This document shows, one piece after another, positions 26,108-34,500 of a stretch of DNA of 64,000 nucleotides (within the stretch, counting starts at the first letter, position 1; each line of letters starts with the position of its first letter). Position numbers and translations under genes: made by a program. The notes beneath the pieces are model-generated. The model did no database searches and was not told the DNA's origin. It worked only from the letters and a program-made list of their open reading frames with translations. Location of the stretch: positions 3,472,001 to 3,536,000 of the forward strand of contig AP024096.1 of NCBI GenBank assembly GCA_015099395.1. Direction: 5' to 3'. Source of the DNA: Ktedonobacteria bacterium brp13 (lineage in GTDB: Bacteria; Chloroflexota; Ktedonobacteria; Ktedonobacterales; Ktedonobacteraceae).

Positions 26108-27664
26108 ATGCCTCAGCGTAGCGTCGTCGAGGCGCCAAACCCATTTCGTGAGGGGTTACGTTTTAAAGAGAGCCTTGAGCCATGCGTCATGGTGATCTTT
26201 GGCGCAACTGGCGACCTGACACATCGAAAACTCTTACCGGCGCTTTACAATCTTGCCCTTGAGCATCCACTGCCCGCGGGCTTCTCTGTAGTCGCTTTCG
26301 CGCGACGTCCGTATACCGACGAGACGTTCCGGGAGCAGGCTCTAGAGTCCATCAACAACTATTCACGTCAGAAACCTGTCAATCCCCAGGTCTGGGAGAG
26401 CTTCGCCTCTGGTCTTCACTATCTGCAATCCAACTTCCACGATCCTGAAGGCTACGTTAAGCTAAACAATTTATTGAATAAGCTCGATCAAGAGCGTGGT
26501 ACAAGCGGCAACCGCATTTTCTATCTATCGACGCCCCCCAGCCAGTATCCTGAGATCATTCAGAATCTGGGCGCTGTCGGCTTGAATCGTAACCGTAAGG
26601 GTTGGACGCGTATCATCATCGAGAAGCCATTCGGTCACGATCTGTCTACTGCGCGTGAGTTGAACCGCCAGGTTGCGAAGGTCTTCCGCGAAGAACAGAT
26701 CTATCGCATCGACCACTACCTGGGTAAAGAGACCGTGCAAAATATCCTGGTCTTCCGTCTGGCCAATGGCATCTTTGAGCCAGTCTGGAACCGTCGCTAT
26801 GTCGACCATATCCAGATTACGGTTGCAGAGAATCTCGGTCTGGAAGGTCGAGCCGGCTATTACGAAGAGTCGGGCGCGATCCGCGATATGATTCAGAACC
26901 ATATGCTCCAGTTACTTACACTGGTCGCTATGGAGCCCCCAATCGCGATTGACGCTAATTCAGACTCGGTCCGTGATGAGAAGGTGAAAGTGCTCCACGC
27001 ATTACAGCCACTCTCAGGACAAGAGGTCATCAACAACACAATCCGCGCGCAATACGGACCCGGGTGGGTCGGCGGACAGCAAGTCCCCGGCTACCTGCAA
27101 GAGAACGGCGTCGCACCAGACTCCAGCACCGAGACCTACGTTGCCATGAAGGTCTTTGTTGACAACTGGCGTTGGGCTGGCGTACCATTCTACTTACGTA
27201 CTGGTAAACACCTACCCAAACGTGTTACTGAGATTGCTATTCAGTTTAAACAGCCACCGCTCATGCTGTTCAAAGATAGCGATGCACAGGGACAGGTAGA
27301 GCCGAACGTCCTTACCTTGCGTATCCAGCCAGACGAAGGCATCTCGCTGAAATTTGGCGCGAAGGTACCAGGCACCGATATGCAAATTCGCTCGGTGAAT
27401 ATGGACTTCTTCTATGGCTCGTCCTTTGTACGTGAGCAGCCGGAGGCGTACGAGCGTCTCTTACTCGACGCGATGCACGGTGATTCAACCCTCTTCACAC
27501 GCCGTGATGAGGTAGAGGCGCAATGGACATTTATCCAGAATATCCTCGATGGATGGCAGAGCGCACCGCGTGAAACGATCCGCACTTACGAGTCTGGCTC
27601 CTGGGGACCACAGGCTGCCGACGAGTTCATCTGGCGCGATGGTCGCCGCTGGCGTCGCCCTTAA
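26108..27664 (+). CDS. zwf: Glucose-6-phosphate 1-dehydrogenase
   Basis: 518 residues. It oxidises glucose-6-phosphate to 6-phosphogluconolactone with NADP (or NAD), the entry step of the oxidative pentose phosphate pathway. The Rossmann motif is FGATGDLTHRKLLPALYNL near residue 35. The substrate motif RIDHYLGKETVQN has Asp202, His203 and Lys207. The C-terminal part contains KHLPKRVTEIAIQFK. The start ATG 26108 has AGGAG at 26096-26100. It is followed 118 nt later by opcA, a pairing known from cyanobacteria and actinobacteria, where OpcA is needed for full enzyme activity or assembly. Confidence 0.96.
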   Translation: MPQRSVVEAPNPFREGLRFKESLEPCVMVIFGATGDLTHRKLLPALYNLALEHPLPAGFSVVAFARRPYTDETFREQALESINNYSRQKPVNPQVWESFASGLHYLQSNFHDPEGYVKLNNLLNKLDQERGTSGNRIFYLSTPPSQYPEIIQNLGAVGLNRNRKGWTRIIIEKPFGHDLSTARELNRQVAKVFREEQIYRIDHYLGKETVQNILVFRLANGIFEPVWNRRYVDHIQITVAENLGLEGRAGYYEESGAIRDMIQNHMLQLLTLVAMEPPIAIDANSDSVRDEKVKVLHALQPLSGQEVINNTIRAQYGPGWVGGQQVPGYLQENGVAPDSSTETYVAMKVFVDNWRWAGVPFYLRTGKHLPKRVTEIAIQFKQPPLMLFKDSDAQGQVEPNVLTLRIQPDEGISLKFGAKVPGTDMQIRSVNMDFFYGSSFVREQPEAYERLLLDAMHGDSTLFTRRDEVEAQWTFIQNILDGWQSAPRETIRTYESGSWGPQAADEFIWRDGRRWRRP

Positions 27665-27782
27665 TTGCTCTCTACACCTGTGGCATAGGGTACAGTGAGA
27701 GCCGCAGGCGCACGACAAACAACCACCTAGTCACAATGTTGTCCTTTTGAACAATGAAGTTCAAAGAATGAAGGGAAGAGGA

Positions 27783-29114
27783 ATGGCAACGGATAACTCC
27801 GCTCCCCGGGGCATACAATTACCCTGGGCTGGCAAAAAAGTTCTCCAGGAGCAGGTGGAGGAGGCCCTGAGCACTCTCTGGCACCTGGCGGCTGATAATA
27901 TGCGTATCAGTCAGAACATGAATGTACGTACCAGTGTTCTCAACTTTGTCATCTGTACACGCGACCTCGAGTCGGCACGCAAAGTCAATGCTCTCTTACG
28001 TGATTTATCCAGTATCCATATTGCTAGAGTTACCCTTTTAATTCTTGATACCGCTAGCGATGCACCTGCAGATATCTCTACCTGGGTGACGCTACGGTCC
28101 TTTCCCATCGTCTCTGATATGATGCGCCATCACTTTGAGCAGGTGACTGTTATGGTGCGTGGCGCAGCTATCAAATATGCAGCGACCGTTGTGCAGTCGC
28201 TGTCCAGAGCCGATCTTCCTGTCTACTTATGGTGGGTGGACGATCTTTCCCAGCAGGAAGAGATCTTCCAGCGCTTTATCGCTATCAGTAGCCGGGCAAT
28301 CGTCGATTCAAGCCATTTTTCACGGCCTGCTGAGAACCTGCGGGATCTTGAGCAGTTTATTCGCGACGATGTCAATTGTGCGATGAGCGATCTGACATGG
28401 AGCCGCATTACGGCGTTGCGTGAGTTGATTGCGCAGTTCTTCGATGTGTCGGAATACCGGCCCTATCTGATGGGCGTCAATCATATCACGATTGAATACA
28501 CGACGACACCCACACCTGCACCCGCAAAAAATGGTGCTTCGCATGCCCCTGCCTCTTCCCATGCCGGGCATCCGGCAGATCAGCCCACAGCCCTCCCTAC
28601 CCTTAGCGCGCTATTTCTGGCAGCCTGGCTCAAAAATCGCCTTGGCTGGCAGTTATCATCCCGTGAAGAAGATAATCAGCGCGATTATGTCACCGGTCAT
28701 TATGGCTGGTATATGACGCAGCGCGATATCGCTAAAGTGATTTCACAGCCGCTCGTAGCGGAAATGGAGAAGGTGGAGCAGCAGACAAGCGATAGCAGTA
28801 GCAATCCGCTCGCAGGTATTCAATTTATCGTGCGCCCCCGCCCCATGGCTGATTCTGAACCTGGTACTATCTGTCTCATACGTCTTCACAGTACGACACA
28901 GGGTCAGGAGGCAGCGTTCACCATCGCACGCGGTGAGGACGACGACCATGTCTATACCTCCGCTGAACTACCTGGTAGCGTCCATCCACAGCGTACGGTC
29001 AGTGTCGCGAACACGCATAAAGAGAGTGAGTTGCTGCATCATGAACTAGAGATCATGGGCCGTGATCACCTCTATGAGGAGACGATCCACGAAGTGCTCT
29101 CACTCCTCGGGTAA
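27783..29114 (+). CDS. opcA: OpcA-like glucose-6-phosphate dehydrogenase assembly protein
   Basis: 443 residues, matching the OpcA family by its N-terminal half: MNVRTSVLNFVICTRD near 45, HFEQVTVMVRGAA, SLSRADLPVYLWWVDD near 145, and a FSRPAENLRDLEQF block. OpcA activates or helps assemble Zwf in cyanobacteria, with redox control there; in this organism that role is inferred from family and from sitting directly after zwf. The start ATG 27783 is chosen for AAGGG at 27771-27775; earlier in-frame starts (27747, 27768) lack a site. A Pro/Ala/His-rich linker interrupts the protein at about 240-275. No obvious regulatory cysteine pair was seen. Confidence 0.85.
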   Translation: MATDNSAPRGIQLPWAGKKVLQEQVEEALSTLWHLAADNMRISQNMNVRTSVLNFVICTRDLESARKVNALLRDLSSIHIARVTLLILDTASDAPADISTWVTLRSFPIVSDMMRHHFEQVTVMVRGAAIKYAATVVQSLSRADLPVYLWWVDDLSQQEEIFQRFIAISSRAIVDSSHFSRPAENLRDLEQFIRDDVNCAMSDLTWSRITALRELIAQFFDVSEYRPYLMGVNHITIEYTTTPTPAPAKNGASHAPASSHAGHPADQPTALPTLSALFLAAWLKNRLGWQLSSREEDNQRDYVTGHYGWYMTQRDIAKVISQPLVAEMEKVEQQTSDSSSNPLAGIQFIVRPRPMADSEPGTICLIRLHSTTQGQEAAFTIARGEDDDHVYTSAELPGSVHPQRTVSVANTHKESELLHHELEIMGRDHLYEETIHEVLSLLG

Positions 29115-29222
29115 GCATAACACGGAGAATGTAGAACGGCGGGAAGTCGATACACGTACTATATAAAGAGTAGTAAGTTACCGGCTTCACGCCTGTTCTT
29201 TATGTTTAAAATGGAGTTTTGT

Positions 29223-29972
29223 ATGAATGTAACTATTTTCTCAGATATAGATAAACTCAGTCGATCAGCCGCCGACTATATCGTGCGCGTGGCGCATGAG
29301 TCGGTCGCCGACCACGGAGTCTTTACGATCGCTCTCTCTGGTGGCTCAACACCGAAAAAGTTGTATGGCATTCTGGCGAATGAGCCATATCGCAGTCAGC
29401 TCGACTGGAACAAGATCGAGATCTTCTGGTGTGACGAGCGTTGCGTGCCGCCAGATGATGCTGAGAGCAACTATCATCTGGCCGACGAGTTCTTGTTCAG
29501 CAAGTTGTCGATCCCAGCCAGCCATATCCATCGTGCCCCTGCCGATGCAGAGGATCGTGACGCCGCCTCGCTGGCGTATACGCAGGAGATGCGCCGGGTC
29601 TTTCACACAGATGGGATACCGCGCTTTGATCTGATCCAATTGGGCATGGGACCCGAGGCGCATACCGCCTCGCTCTTCCCACACCAGGCTTCATTACACG
29701 AACGCGAGCGTCTTGTAATGCCCGTCTCCGTGCCGAAGCCTCCACCCGCACGCCTGACCTTTACGCTCCCCCTGCTCAACGCCGCCCAGCATATTCTCTT
29801 CCTACTTACAGGGTCCGAGAAAGATGCCGCACTGGCCGAGGTCTTAGAGGGCGCGGAGAATGGCGAGGAGTATCCCGCCCAGAATATTCGCCCGTCACAA
29901 GGCAAGGTAACCTGGATGATTGATACGGGTGCCGCAAAGCTGCTCAAGAAAACATACAAGCAGCAGCAATAA
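29223..29972 (+). CDS. pgl: 6-phosphogluconolactonase (Pgl/DevB family)
   Basis: 249 residues. It hydrolyses 6-phosphogluconolactone to 6-phosphogluconate, the step after Zwf. Family marks are IALSGGSTPKKLYGIL near residue 40, WCDERCVPPDDAESNY near 75, and LGMGPEAHTASLFP near 140. In most family members the last motif reads PDGHTASLFPG; here it is PEAHTASLFPH (Glu145-Ala146-His147), so the Asp-Gly pair before the key histidine is replaced while the His stays. The start ATG 29223 has TGGAG a few bases upstream. It is 19 nt from rpe and probably cotranscribed. Confidence 0.92.
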   Translation: MNVTIFSDIDKLSRSAADYIVRVAHESVADHGVFTIALSGGSTPKKLYGILANEPYRSQLDWNKIEIFWCDERCVPPDDAESNYHLADEFLFSKLSIPASHIHRAPADAEDRDAASLAYTQEMRRVFHTDGIPRFDLIQLGMGPEAHTASLFPHQASLHERERLVMPVSVPKPPPARLTFTLPLLNAAQHILFLLTGSEKDAALAEVLEGAENGEEYPAQNIRPSQGKVTWMIDTGAAKLLKKTYKQQQ

Positions 29973-29991
29973 GAGAGGACAGAGGAGAGAG

Positions 29992-30666
29992 ATGATACAT
30001 ATCGTTCCATCCATCCTATCCGCTGACTTTACGCGACTCGGGGAACAGGTCCGCGAGGTCGATGAGGCAGGCGCACAGCGTATTCAGATCGACGTCATGG
30101 ATGGGCATTTCGTCCCCAACATAACCATGGGACCCATGGTCGTCGAGGCGGTGCGTGGTGTCACCAGTTCGGTACTGGAAACCCACCTGATGATCACCAA
30201 CCCACAGGAATATATCGAGACCTTCGCCAAAGCAGGCGCGGATGTCATTATCGTCCATCAAGAGGTCTCCCCTCACCTGCATCGTGTGCTCAAGCAGATC
30301 AAAGATGCAGGCAAAAAGACGGGTGTGGCGCTCAACCCATCGACGCCGGTCTTCATGCTACAGGATATGCTTCCCTTTATCGATCTCTTGCTTATCATGA
30401 CCATCAACCCCGGCTTTGGTGGACAGGAACTCATTCCTGAGACCCTGCCTAAAATCGCCGAGGCCAGACGCATGATCAACGAACGTGGCTTGAATATCGA
30501 TATCGAGGTAGATGGCGGCATCCATGCAGGCACTATCCCACAGGTAGTCCGCGCAGGAGCCAATCTGCTGGTCGCCGGTTCAGCCGTCTATAACAAGACA
30601 ACCCCGGTCGCCGAGACTATGCTCACACTGACGCAGGCCATTCCTGCCGAGTTTGCCACGCTTTAA
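29992..30666 (+). CDS. rpe: Ribulose-phosphate 3-epimerase
   Basis: A 224-residue TIM-barrel enzyme interconverting ribulose-5-phosphate and xylulose-5-phosphate. Motifs are VPSILSADFTRLGEQV at the N-terminus (Ser and Asp), IDVMDGHFVPNITMGP (metal-binding Asp), ETHLMITNP (His), TINPGFGGQ (phosphate-binding), and IEVDGGIHAGT. It is complete and of normal length. The start ATG 29992 has AGGAG upstream; a longer in-frame start inside pgl is unlikely. It closes the pentose phosphate block and is followed by a strong terminator. Confidence 0.96.
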   Translation: MIHIVPSILSADFTRLGEQVREVDEAGAQRIQIDVMDGHFVPNITMGPMVVEAVRGVTSSVLETHLMITNPQEYIETFAKAGADVIIVHQEVSPHLHRVLKQIKDAGKKTGVALNPSTPVFMLQDMLPFIDLLLIMTINPGFGGQELIPETLPKIAEARRMINERGLNIDIEVDGGIHAGTIPQVVRAGANLLVAGSAVYNKTTPVAETMLTLTQAIPAEFATL

Positions 30667-30715
30667 TAACACGCACGTGACAAACACATATACACATAAA
30701 CACATACACGAACCA

Positions 30716-30756
30716 CAATGGGAGGACACGCAGAGCGTTGTCCTCCCATTGCTTTT
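30716..30756 (+). terminator. Intrinsic terminator after rpe
   Basis: CAATGGGAGGACA (30716-30728) and TGTCCTCCCATTG (30739-30751), a perfect 13-bp stem, then CTTTT. Confidence 0.85.
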
Positions 30757-30890
30757 AAGCCAGAATATCATCATAATAATCCCAGAAGATCAGAGAATAA
30801 GCACGACTATACCAAAATGTGGTAGAGTCGCATCAACCGGTGAAATGGAGAAAAGAAAAACGGCAATTGCTCTTCAAAATAGGTAATATC

Positions 30891-31099
30891 GCTAAAGCCT
30901 CCCTCTTTGAGGGGGGAAAGTCGCCTTAGCGACAGGGGGGAGTAGAAAGTTAGCAATGCCCTGTAATCCTCGATTACCAACTATGAAGATAAGAGTGATA
31001 GATAGTGTATAATCGAGGTTAATAGCGTAGTTCGAGAATCTACTCCCCCCTGTCGCTGCGGCGACATACCCCCTCAAAGAGGGAGGCAGGGGCTTTAGC
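30891..31099. repeat. MITE-like palindromic element, copy 1
   Basis: About 209 bp with long imperfect terminal inverted repeats (about 50 bp each) starting GCTAAAGC-CCTCCCTC on both ends. Each arm contains its own small hairpin (GTCGC/GCGAC). The middle contains a second inverted pair (CCTCGATTA and TAATCGAGG). There is no ORF. It shares a 127-bp stretch (30941-31067) with copy 2 without a difference. The 840-nt gap between rpe and the peptidase gene holds little else. Confidence 0.85.
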
Positions 31100-31169
31100 A
31101 TCCTTACAGGCAATATCATACAATATTCATACTAGAGATACTACACGATCTACAGTAAATGCAGCACTT

Positions 31170-31364
31170 GCCTCCCTCTTTGAGGGGGGAAAGCCGCCTT
31201 AGCGGCAGGGGGGAGTAGAAAGTTAGCAATGCCCTGTAATCCTCGATTACCAACTATGAAGATAAGAGTGATAGATAGTGTATAATCGAGGTTAATAGCG
31301 TAGTTCGAGAATCTACTCCCCCCTGTCGCTGCGGCGACATTTCCCTCAAAGAGGGTGGCAGGGA
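31170..31364. repeat. MITE-like palindromic element, copy 2
   Basis: About 195 bp, in the same orientation as copy 1 and 70 bp after it. Its left arm differs from copy 1 by a paired change (T to C at 31194, A to G at 31205) that keeps the small hairpin intact. A 9-bp inverted repeat, GGTAATATC at 30882-30890 and GATATTACC at 31363-31371, brackets the whole two-copy unit. Confidence 0.85.
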
Positions 31365-31507
31365 TATTACCATCTTTTCCTGTGAATTCATGCTTTTTGG
31401 TATCAGAGGTTTTATTGTGAAGGTTGTTTAAAAAACTTCATCAGTGAGTATTGTTCTACCCAAATTGTCTTCATTTCTGGTTCTTTATTTATAGAGGAGG
31501 AGAAAAT

Positions 31508-32527
31508 ATGCACGACGATATTACCGATGTTCCTGGCATTCTTGTAGGCCATGACACGGATCTTGAGGCTGGCACTGGCTGTACCGTTATTCTAAGTAAT
31601 CCAGCGGCGGTCGGCGGTGTCGATGTGCGCGGAGGCTCACCGGCTACCCGCGAGACAGACCTGCTCGATCCGCTCTGCATGGTCAATGAGGTACACGCTG
31701 TACTGCTCACAGGCGGCAGCGCATTTGGCCTGGATGCCGCAGGTGGCGTCGTCCAGTATTTAGAAGAGAACAACAGAGGCTTCGATACCGGCGTTGCACG
31801 CGTCCCCATCGTACCGGCCGCAGCTATCTTCGATCTCGCCTTCGGTTCAGCACATACACGTCCAGACGCAACCTCTGGCTACCTGGCAAGCTCACAGGCA
31901 AACGCCGAGCCTGTCGCACAGGGCAACGTCGGCGCAGGAACCGGCGCAACGGTCGGCAAGCTCTTCGGCATCGAGCGCGCCATGAAAGGCGGCCTTGGCT
32001 CTGCCAGTAGTACACTGGTAGGCGGTATTATTATAGGAGCGATCGTCGCCGTCAATGCTCTGGGCGACGTCATCGACAATCAGAAGCAGCAACTGATCGC
32101 CGGCGCACAGCGCGCATTTGCACAGAGCACCATAGTGGTCAACCCGGCAAACGAGCCAGCGACCACCCAGGAGGCACCAGCGCACGCGACACCAGAAGAA
32201 GGGCCAGCGGCCATCAATCCCTTTGGCAATACCACCATCGCCGTTATCGCCACCAACGCCACCCTCACCAAAGCCGAAGCCAAAAAAGTAGCGCAAATGG
32301 CACACGACGGTATGGCACAGGTTATTCGCCCTGCACACACCATGTTCGACGGTGACGTCGTATTTACACTGGCAACAGGTACTCAGCACGCAGCCTCAGA
32401 TCCAGGCACAGCGGCACAAATCGTCAGCGCCATCGGCGCAACAGCAGCCGACACGCTCGCACGAGCGATCATCAAAGCAGTACGCGCAGCCAGGGACCTG
32501 CATGGGGTACCAGCCGTTCGCTCCTGA
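31508..32527 (+). CDS. P1-family (DmpA/NylC-like) aminopeptidase
   Basis: 339 residues, a self-cleaving N-terminal nucleophile hydrolase of peptidase family S58/P1. Marks are ITDVPGILVGHDTD at the N-terminus, VDVRGGSPATRETDLLDP, VLLTGGSAFGLDAAGGVV, and GAGTGATVGKLFG. The predicted self-cleavage is at Asn241-Thr242 in FGNTTIAVIATNA, giving a free Thr242 nucleophile as in NylC. Family members cleave D- or beta-amino peptides or 6-aminohexanoate oligomers; the substrate here is unknown. An Ala/Pro/Glu-rich stretch just before the cleavage site (about 220-238) is a likely flexible linker. The start ATG 31508 has GAGGAGG at about 31494-31500. Confidence 0.88.
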   Translation: MHDDITDVPGILVGHDTDLEAGTGCTVILSNPAAVGGVDVRGGSPATRETDLLDPLCMVNEVHAVLLTGGSAFGLDAAGGVVQYLEENNRGFDTGVARVPIVPAAAIFDLAFGSAHTRPDATSGYLASSQANAEPVAQGNVGAGTGATVGKLFGIERAMKGGLGSASSTLVGGIIIGAIVAVNALGDVIDNQKQQLIAGAQRAFAQSTIVVNPANEPATTQEAPAHATPEEGPAAINPFGNTTIAVIATNATLTKAEAKKVAQMAHDGMAQVIRPAHTMFDGDVVFTLATGTQHAASDPGTAAQIVSAIGATAADTLARAIIKAVRAARDLHGVPAVRS

Positions 32528-32677
32528 TATATAGTGTATAAGCTTTGTACTTTAGCCTTATATGTGTACTAGAAAGGAATAGTGTAGAGTGTCTTTATTT
32601 TTCACACTCCAAATAGCGGGCAAAACTCCAATTCCATACTGATAGTAGCGCTACATGCATAAGATAAGCGTCCTGCA

Positions 32678-33103
32678 TTACAATAACAGTACAAATAAAA
32701 CGATGCCCCCGCCGATCAGCATCAACACCACGCACACGAAAATGACCAGAGCGAACATGTAGCTCCTGGAGGTCGCCACGATATCGGGCACGACCCCCGT
32801 CACACGACGCTCGGGGCGCATGGGAATCTCACGCTTCGCGGTTAGCGTCTTCAATCCTCCAGTCGCGAGGTCCCAGGAGTGTGTAGCAAAATCCAGTGCA
32901 TGCTCATGTTTTGACGATTGCGAGCGAATAGACGCCGACCGTGCAGAGGCAGAAAGGAGGGACGCAGCTTGAGAAGAATCCTGCGCCAGATCGGGTATCG
33001 AGTGAGGCGAAGCGGGATCAAAGGAAGTAGGGGATGAAATGATTTGTGGTCGGCGAGGTATTGTCGTTCTTTGAGAACGAGCGTCAGAACCGGGCAATGT
33101 CAC
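32678..33103 (-). CDS. Small hypothetical protein with C-terminal membrane anchor
   Basis: 141 residues, not recognised. The N-terminal 110 residues are Ser/Ala/Arg-rich and look disordered. One hydrophobic segment (about 116-140, FALVIFVCVVLMLIGGGIVLFVLLL region) ends the protein, so it would be tail-anchored with its body in the cytoplasm. The start is GTG 33103 with GGAG about 8 nt upstream. It lies between the P1 peptidase (convergent) and a Nudix gene on the same strand. Codon use is like its neighbours. The membrane segment supports it as real. Confidence 0.55.
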   Translation of the reverse strand: MTLPGSDARSQRTTIPRRPQIISSPTSFDPASPHSIPDLAQDSSQAASLLSASARSASIRSQSSKHEHALDFATHSWDLATGGLKTLTAKREIPMRPERRVTGVVPDIVATSRSYMFALVIFVCVVLMLIGGGIVLFVLLL

Positions 33104-33244
33104 AGCTTTACTCCACGAGTCACGAACAAACCAACCGCATCAACAAGGGACAGCATACAACATACGCACTACAGAAGCCTTTGAGACTTTGTCCGACTAC
33201 TACTTATTGTAGTCATACACGTGAGTTTCGCAAGTGAGGTATGA

Positions 33245-33874
33245 CTAATGGGGGGACTGAGCGAACAACAAGTCCAATAGCGTGGCGAGAATACGACCAG
33301 TAGCGCCCCAGATACGATATGTACCATAATCAAAAAAGTAGACAGTCCGCTGCTTCTGCGCACCGCCCCACAGTTCGGTATGCAAGATCGCCGGATCGGC
33401 CAATCCATCCAGCGGCACAATAATGTCCTCTGCCACCTCACTTGGTTGCAGGAGTAAGTCTCCCAGTCCCGCAGGCAGAAAGCCGACTACCGGAGTAATC
33501 AGATAGTTGCTCATCACCGTAAAGACCGGTGGGAGCACACCCAGCGGCACAACATGCTCTGGAACAATACCGACCTCCTCGCGTGCCTCACGCAGCGCCG
33601 TATGCAGCAGAGAGGGGTCCTCGGGATCCGCCTTCCCACCAGGGAAAGCGATCTCGCCACTATGCGCACGCAGCGTCGCCGCACGGCGAATAAAGAGCAA
33701 GTGCGGCTTGCCCTGTAACTCAAAGAGCGGCAGTAAAACAGCCGAGCGGCGAGCCTCGGGATGAAAGCCTTCCACGTTATCCACCAGCGAGATCGCCTGC
33801 TCAATCGAAAAAAGTCGTTGCTGTAGAAGAGTAACGACAGCATTGGTATTTTGTAAAAGATTCAGCACATCCAT
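33245..33874 (-). CDS. Nudix hydrolase, CoA pyrophosphatase type
   Basis: 209 residues. The Nudix box begins GGKADPEDPSLLHTALREAR and continues EEVGI, and is preceded by the CoA-pyrophosphatase signature LLFIRRAATLRAHSGEIAFP (UPF0035/NudL type). Such enzymes split CoA or its derivatives into 3',5'-ADP and phosphopantetheine. The start ATG 33874 fits the family; an in-frame upstream extension codes for a hydrophobic stretch without conservation and lies in the promoter region. It is transcribed divergently from the rpsA-like gene. Confidence 0.88.
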   Translation of the reverse strand: MDVLNLLQNTNAVVTLLQQRLFSIEQAISLVDNVEGFHPEARRSAVLLPLFELQGKPHLLFIRRAATLRAHSGEIAFPGGKADPEDPSLLHTALREAREEVGIVPEHVVPLGVLPPVFTVMSNYLITPVVGFLPAGLGDLLLQPSEVAEDIIVPLDGLADPAILHTELWGGAQKQRTVYFFDYGTYRIWGATGRILATLLDLLFAQSPH

Positions 33875-34058
33875 AGTACTTAATATATCACATCCTGCTA
33901 AAAACGGAATGAAAGTAGCGATATATAGACACAAAATAGCACAAAACAGTCGCGTAACAACCAAAAAACAATAGAGCACTGGTAATGTTTGTGACAATAT
34001 GATACACTATGAGATATAAAAAACATCAGAGATATCTGCCAAAAGGCTAGGTATTGTC

Positions 34059-34087
34059 TTGCAATCGGAGGCGGCATTTGGTATAAT
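34059..34087 (+). promoter_or_regulatory. Strong promoter of the S1-domain gene
   Basis: TTGCAA (34059-34064), 17-nt spacer, TATAAT (34082-34087) preceded by TGG. It is one of the best promoters in the window. The predicted start near 34094 leaves a leader of about 405 nt to the S1 gene, in which I see only a small CGGGT/ACCCG hairpin near 34445 and no recognised riboswitch or RNA gene. Confidence 0.8.
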
Positions 34088-34500
34088 TGACTGTATCGAG
34101 TGGGGGTATGCTTACGTTCAGACGTTCATTGTCCGAAGATAATGGCGTACTGCCTGCGAGTATCGTTTCGTATCACCGTTCTGTAGAGCAAACAATAGGT
34201 CATGCGGGTAGTCTTGGCGAGCAAGCACTATCGGCAAGTACACCAACCGAAACGAGACCGCCTGAGCACCTCCTCCGAATAAGCCCAAGTCCGATGGTAC
34301 ACTCCCCAGGGTCCCAACGTGCAGTGCAGTCCATCTTGTTGTTCTTACACTGTTTGCTAGAACTACAGTCTGGAAGCGGCAAATTTGCGGTGTAAAAAAA
34401 ACATCGTCGGAAGATCCTAAAGCACAGAGCCAAGAGGGAATGCACGGGTGTAGTAACCCGGACAAGGCAAAAACCGTGGATCGAAGGGGGTATACTACCC

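Noticed and set aside
31029..31045. tRNA T-arm-like sequence in the palindromic element (GTAGTTCGAGAATCTAC)
   Set aside because: No acceptor stem, anticodon arm or CCA context; the stem is part of the element's own inverted repeat.
30891..31364. CRISPR array (two long repeats with a spacer)
   Set aside because: The repeats are about 200 bp and themselves palindromic, with only one 70-bp gap; no cas genes.
34087..34395. A 102-codon frame after the S1-gene promoter
   Set aside because: Its first codon overlaps the -10 box, composition is unlike coding DNA around it, and it resembles no protein. Treated as leader.
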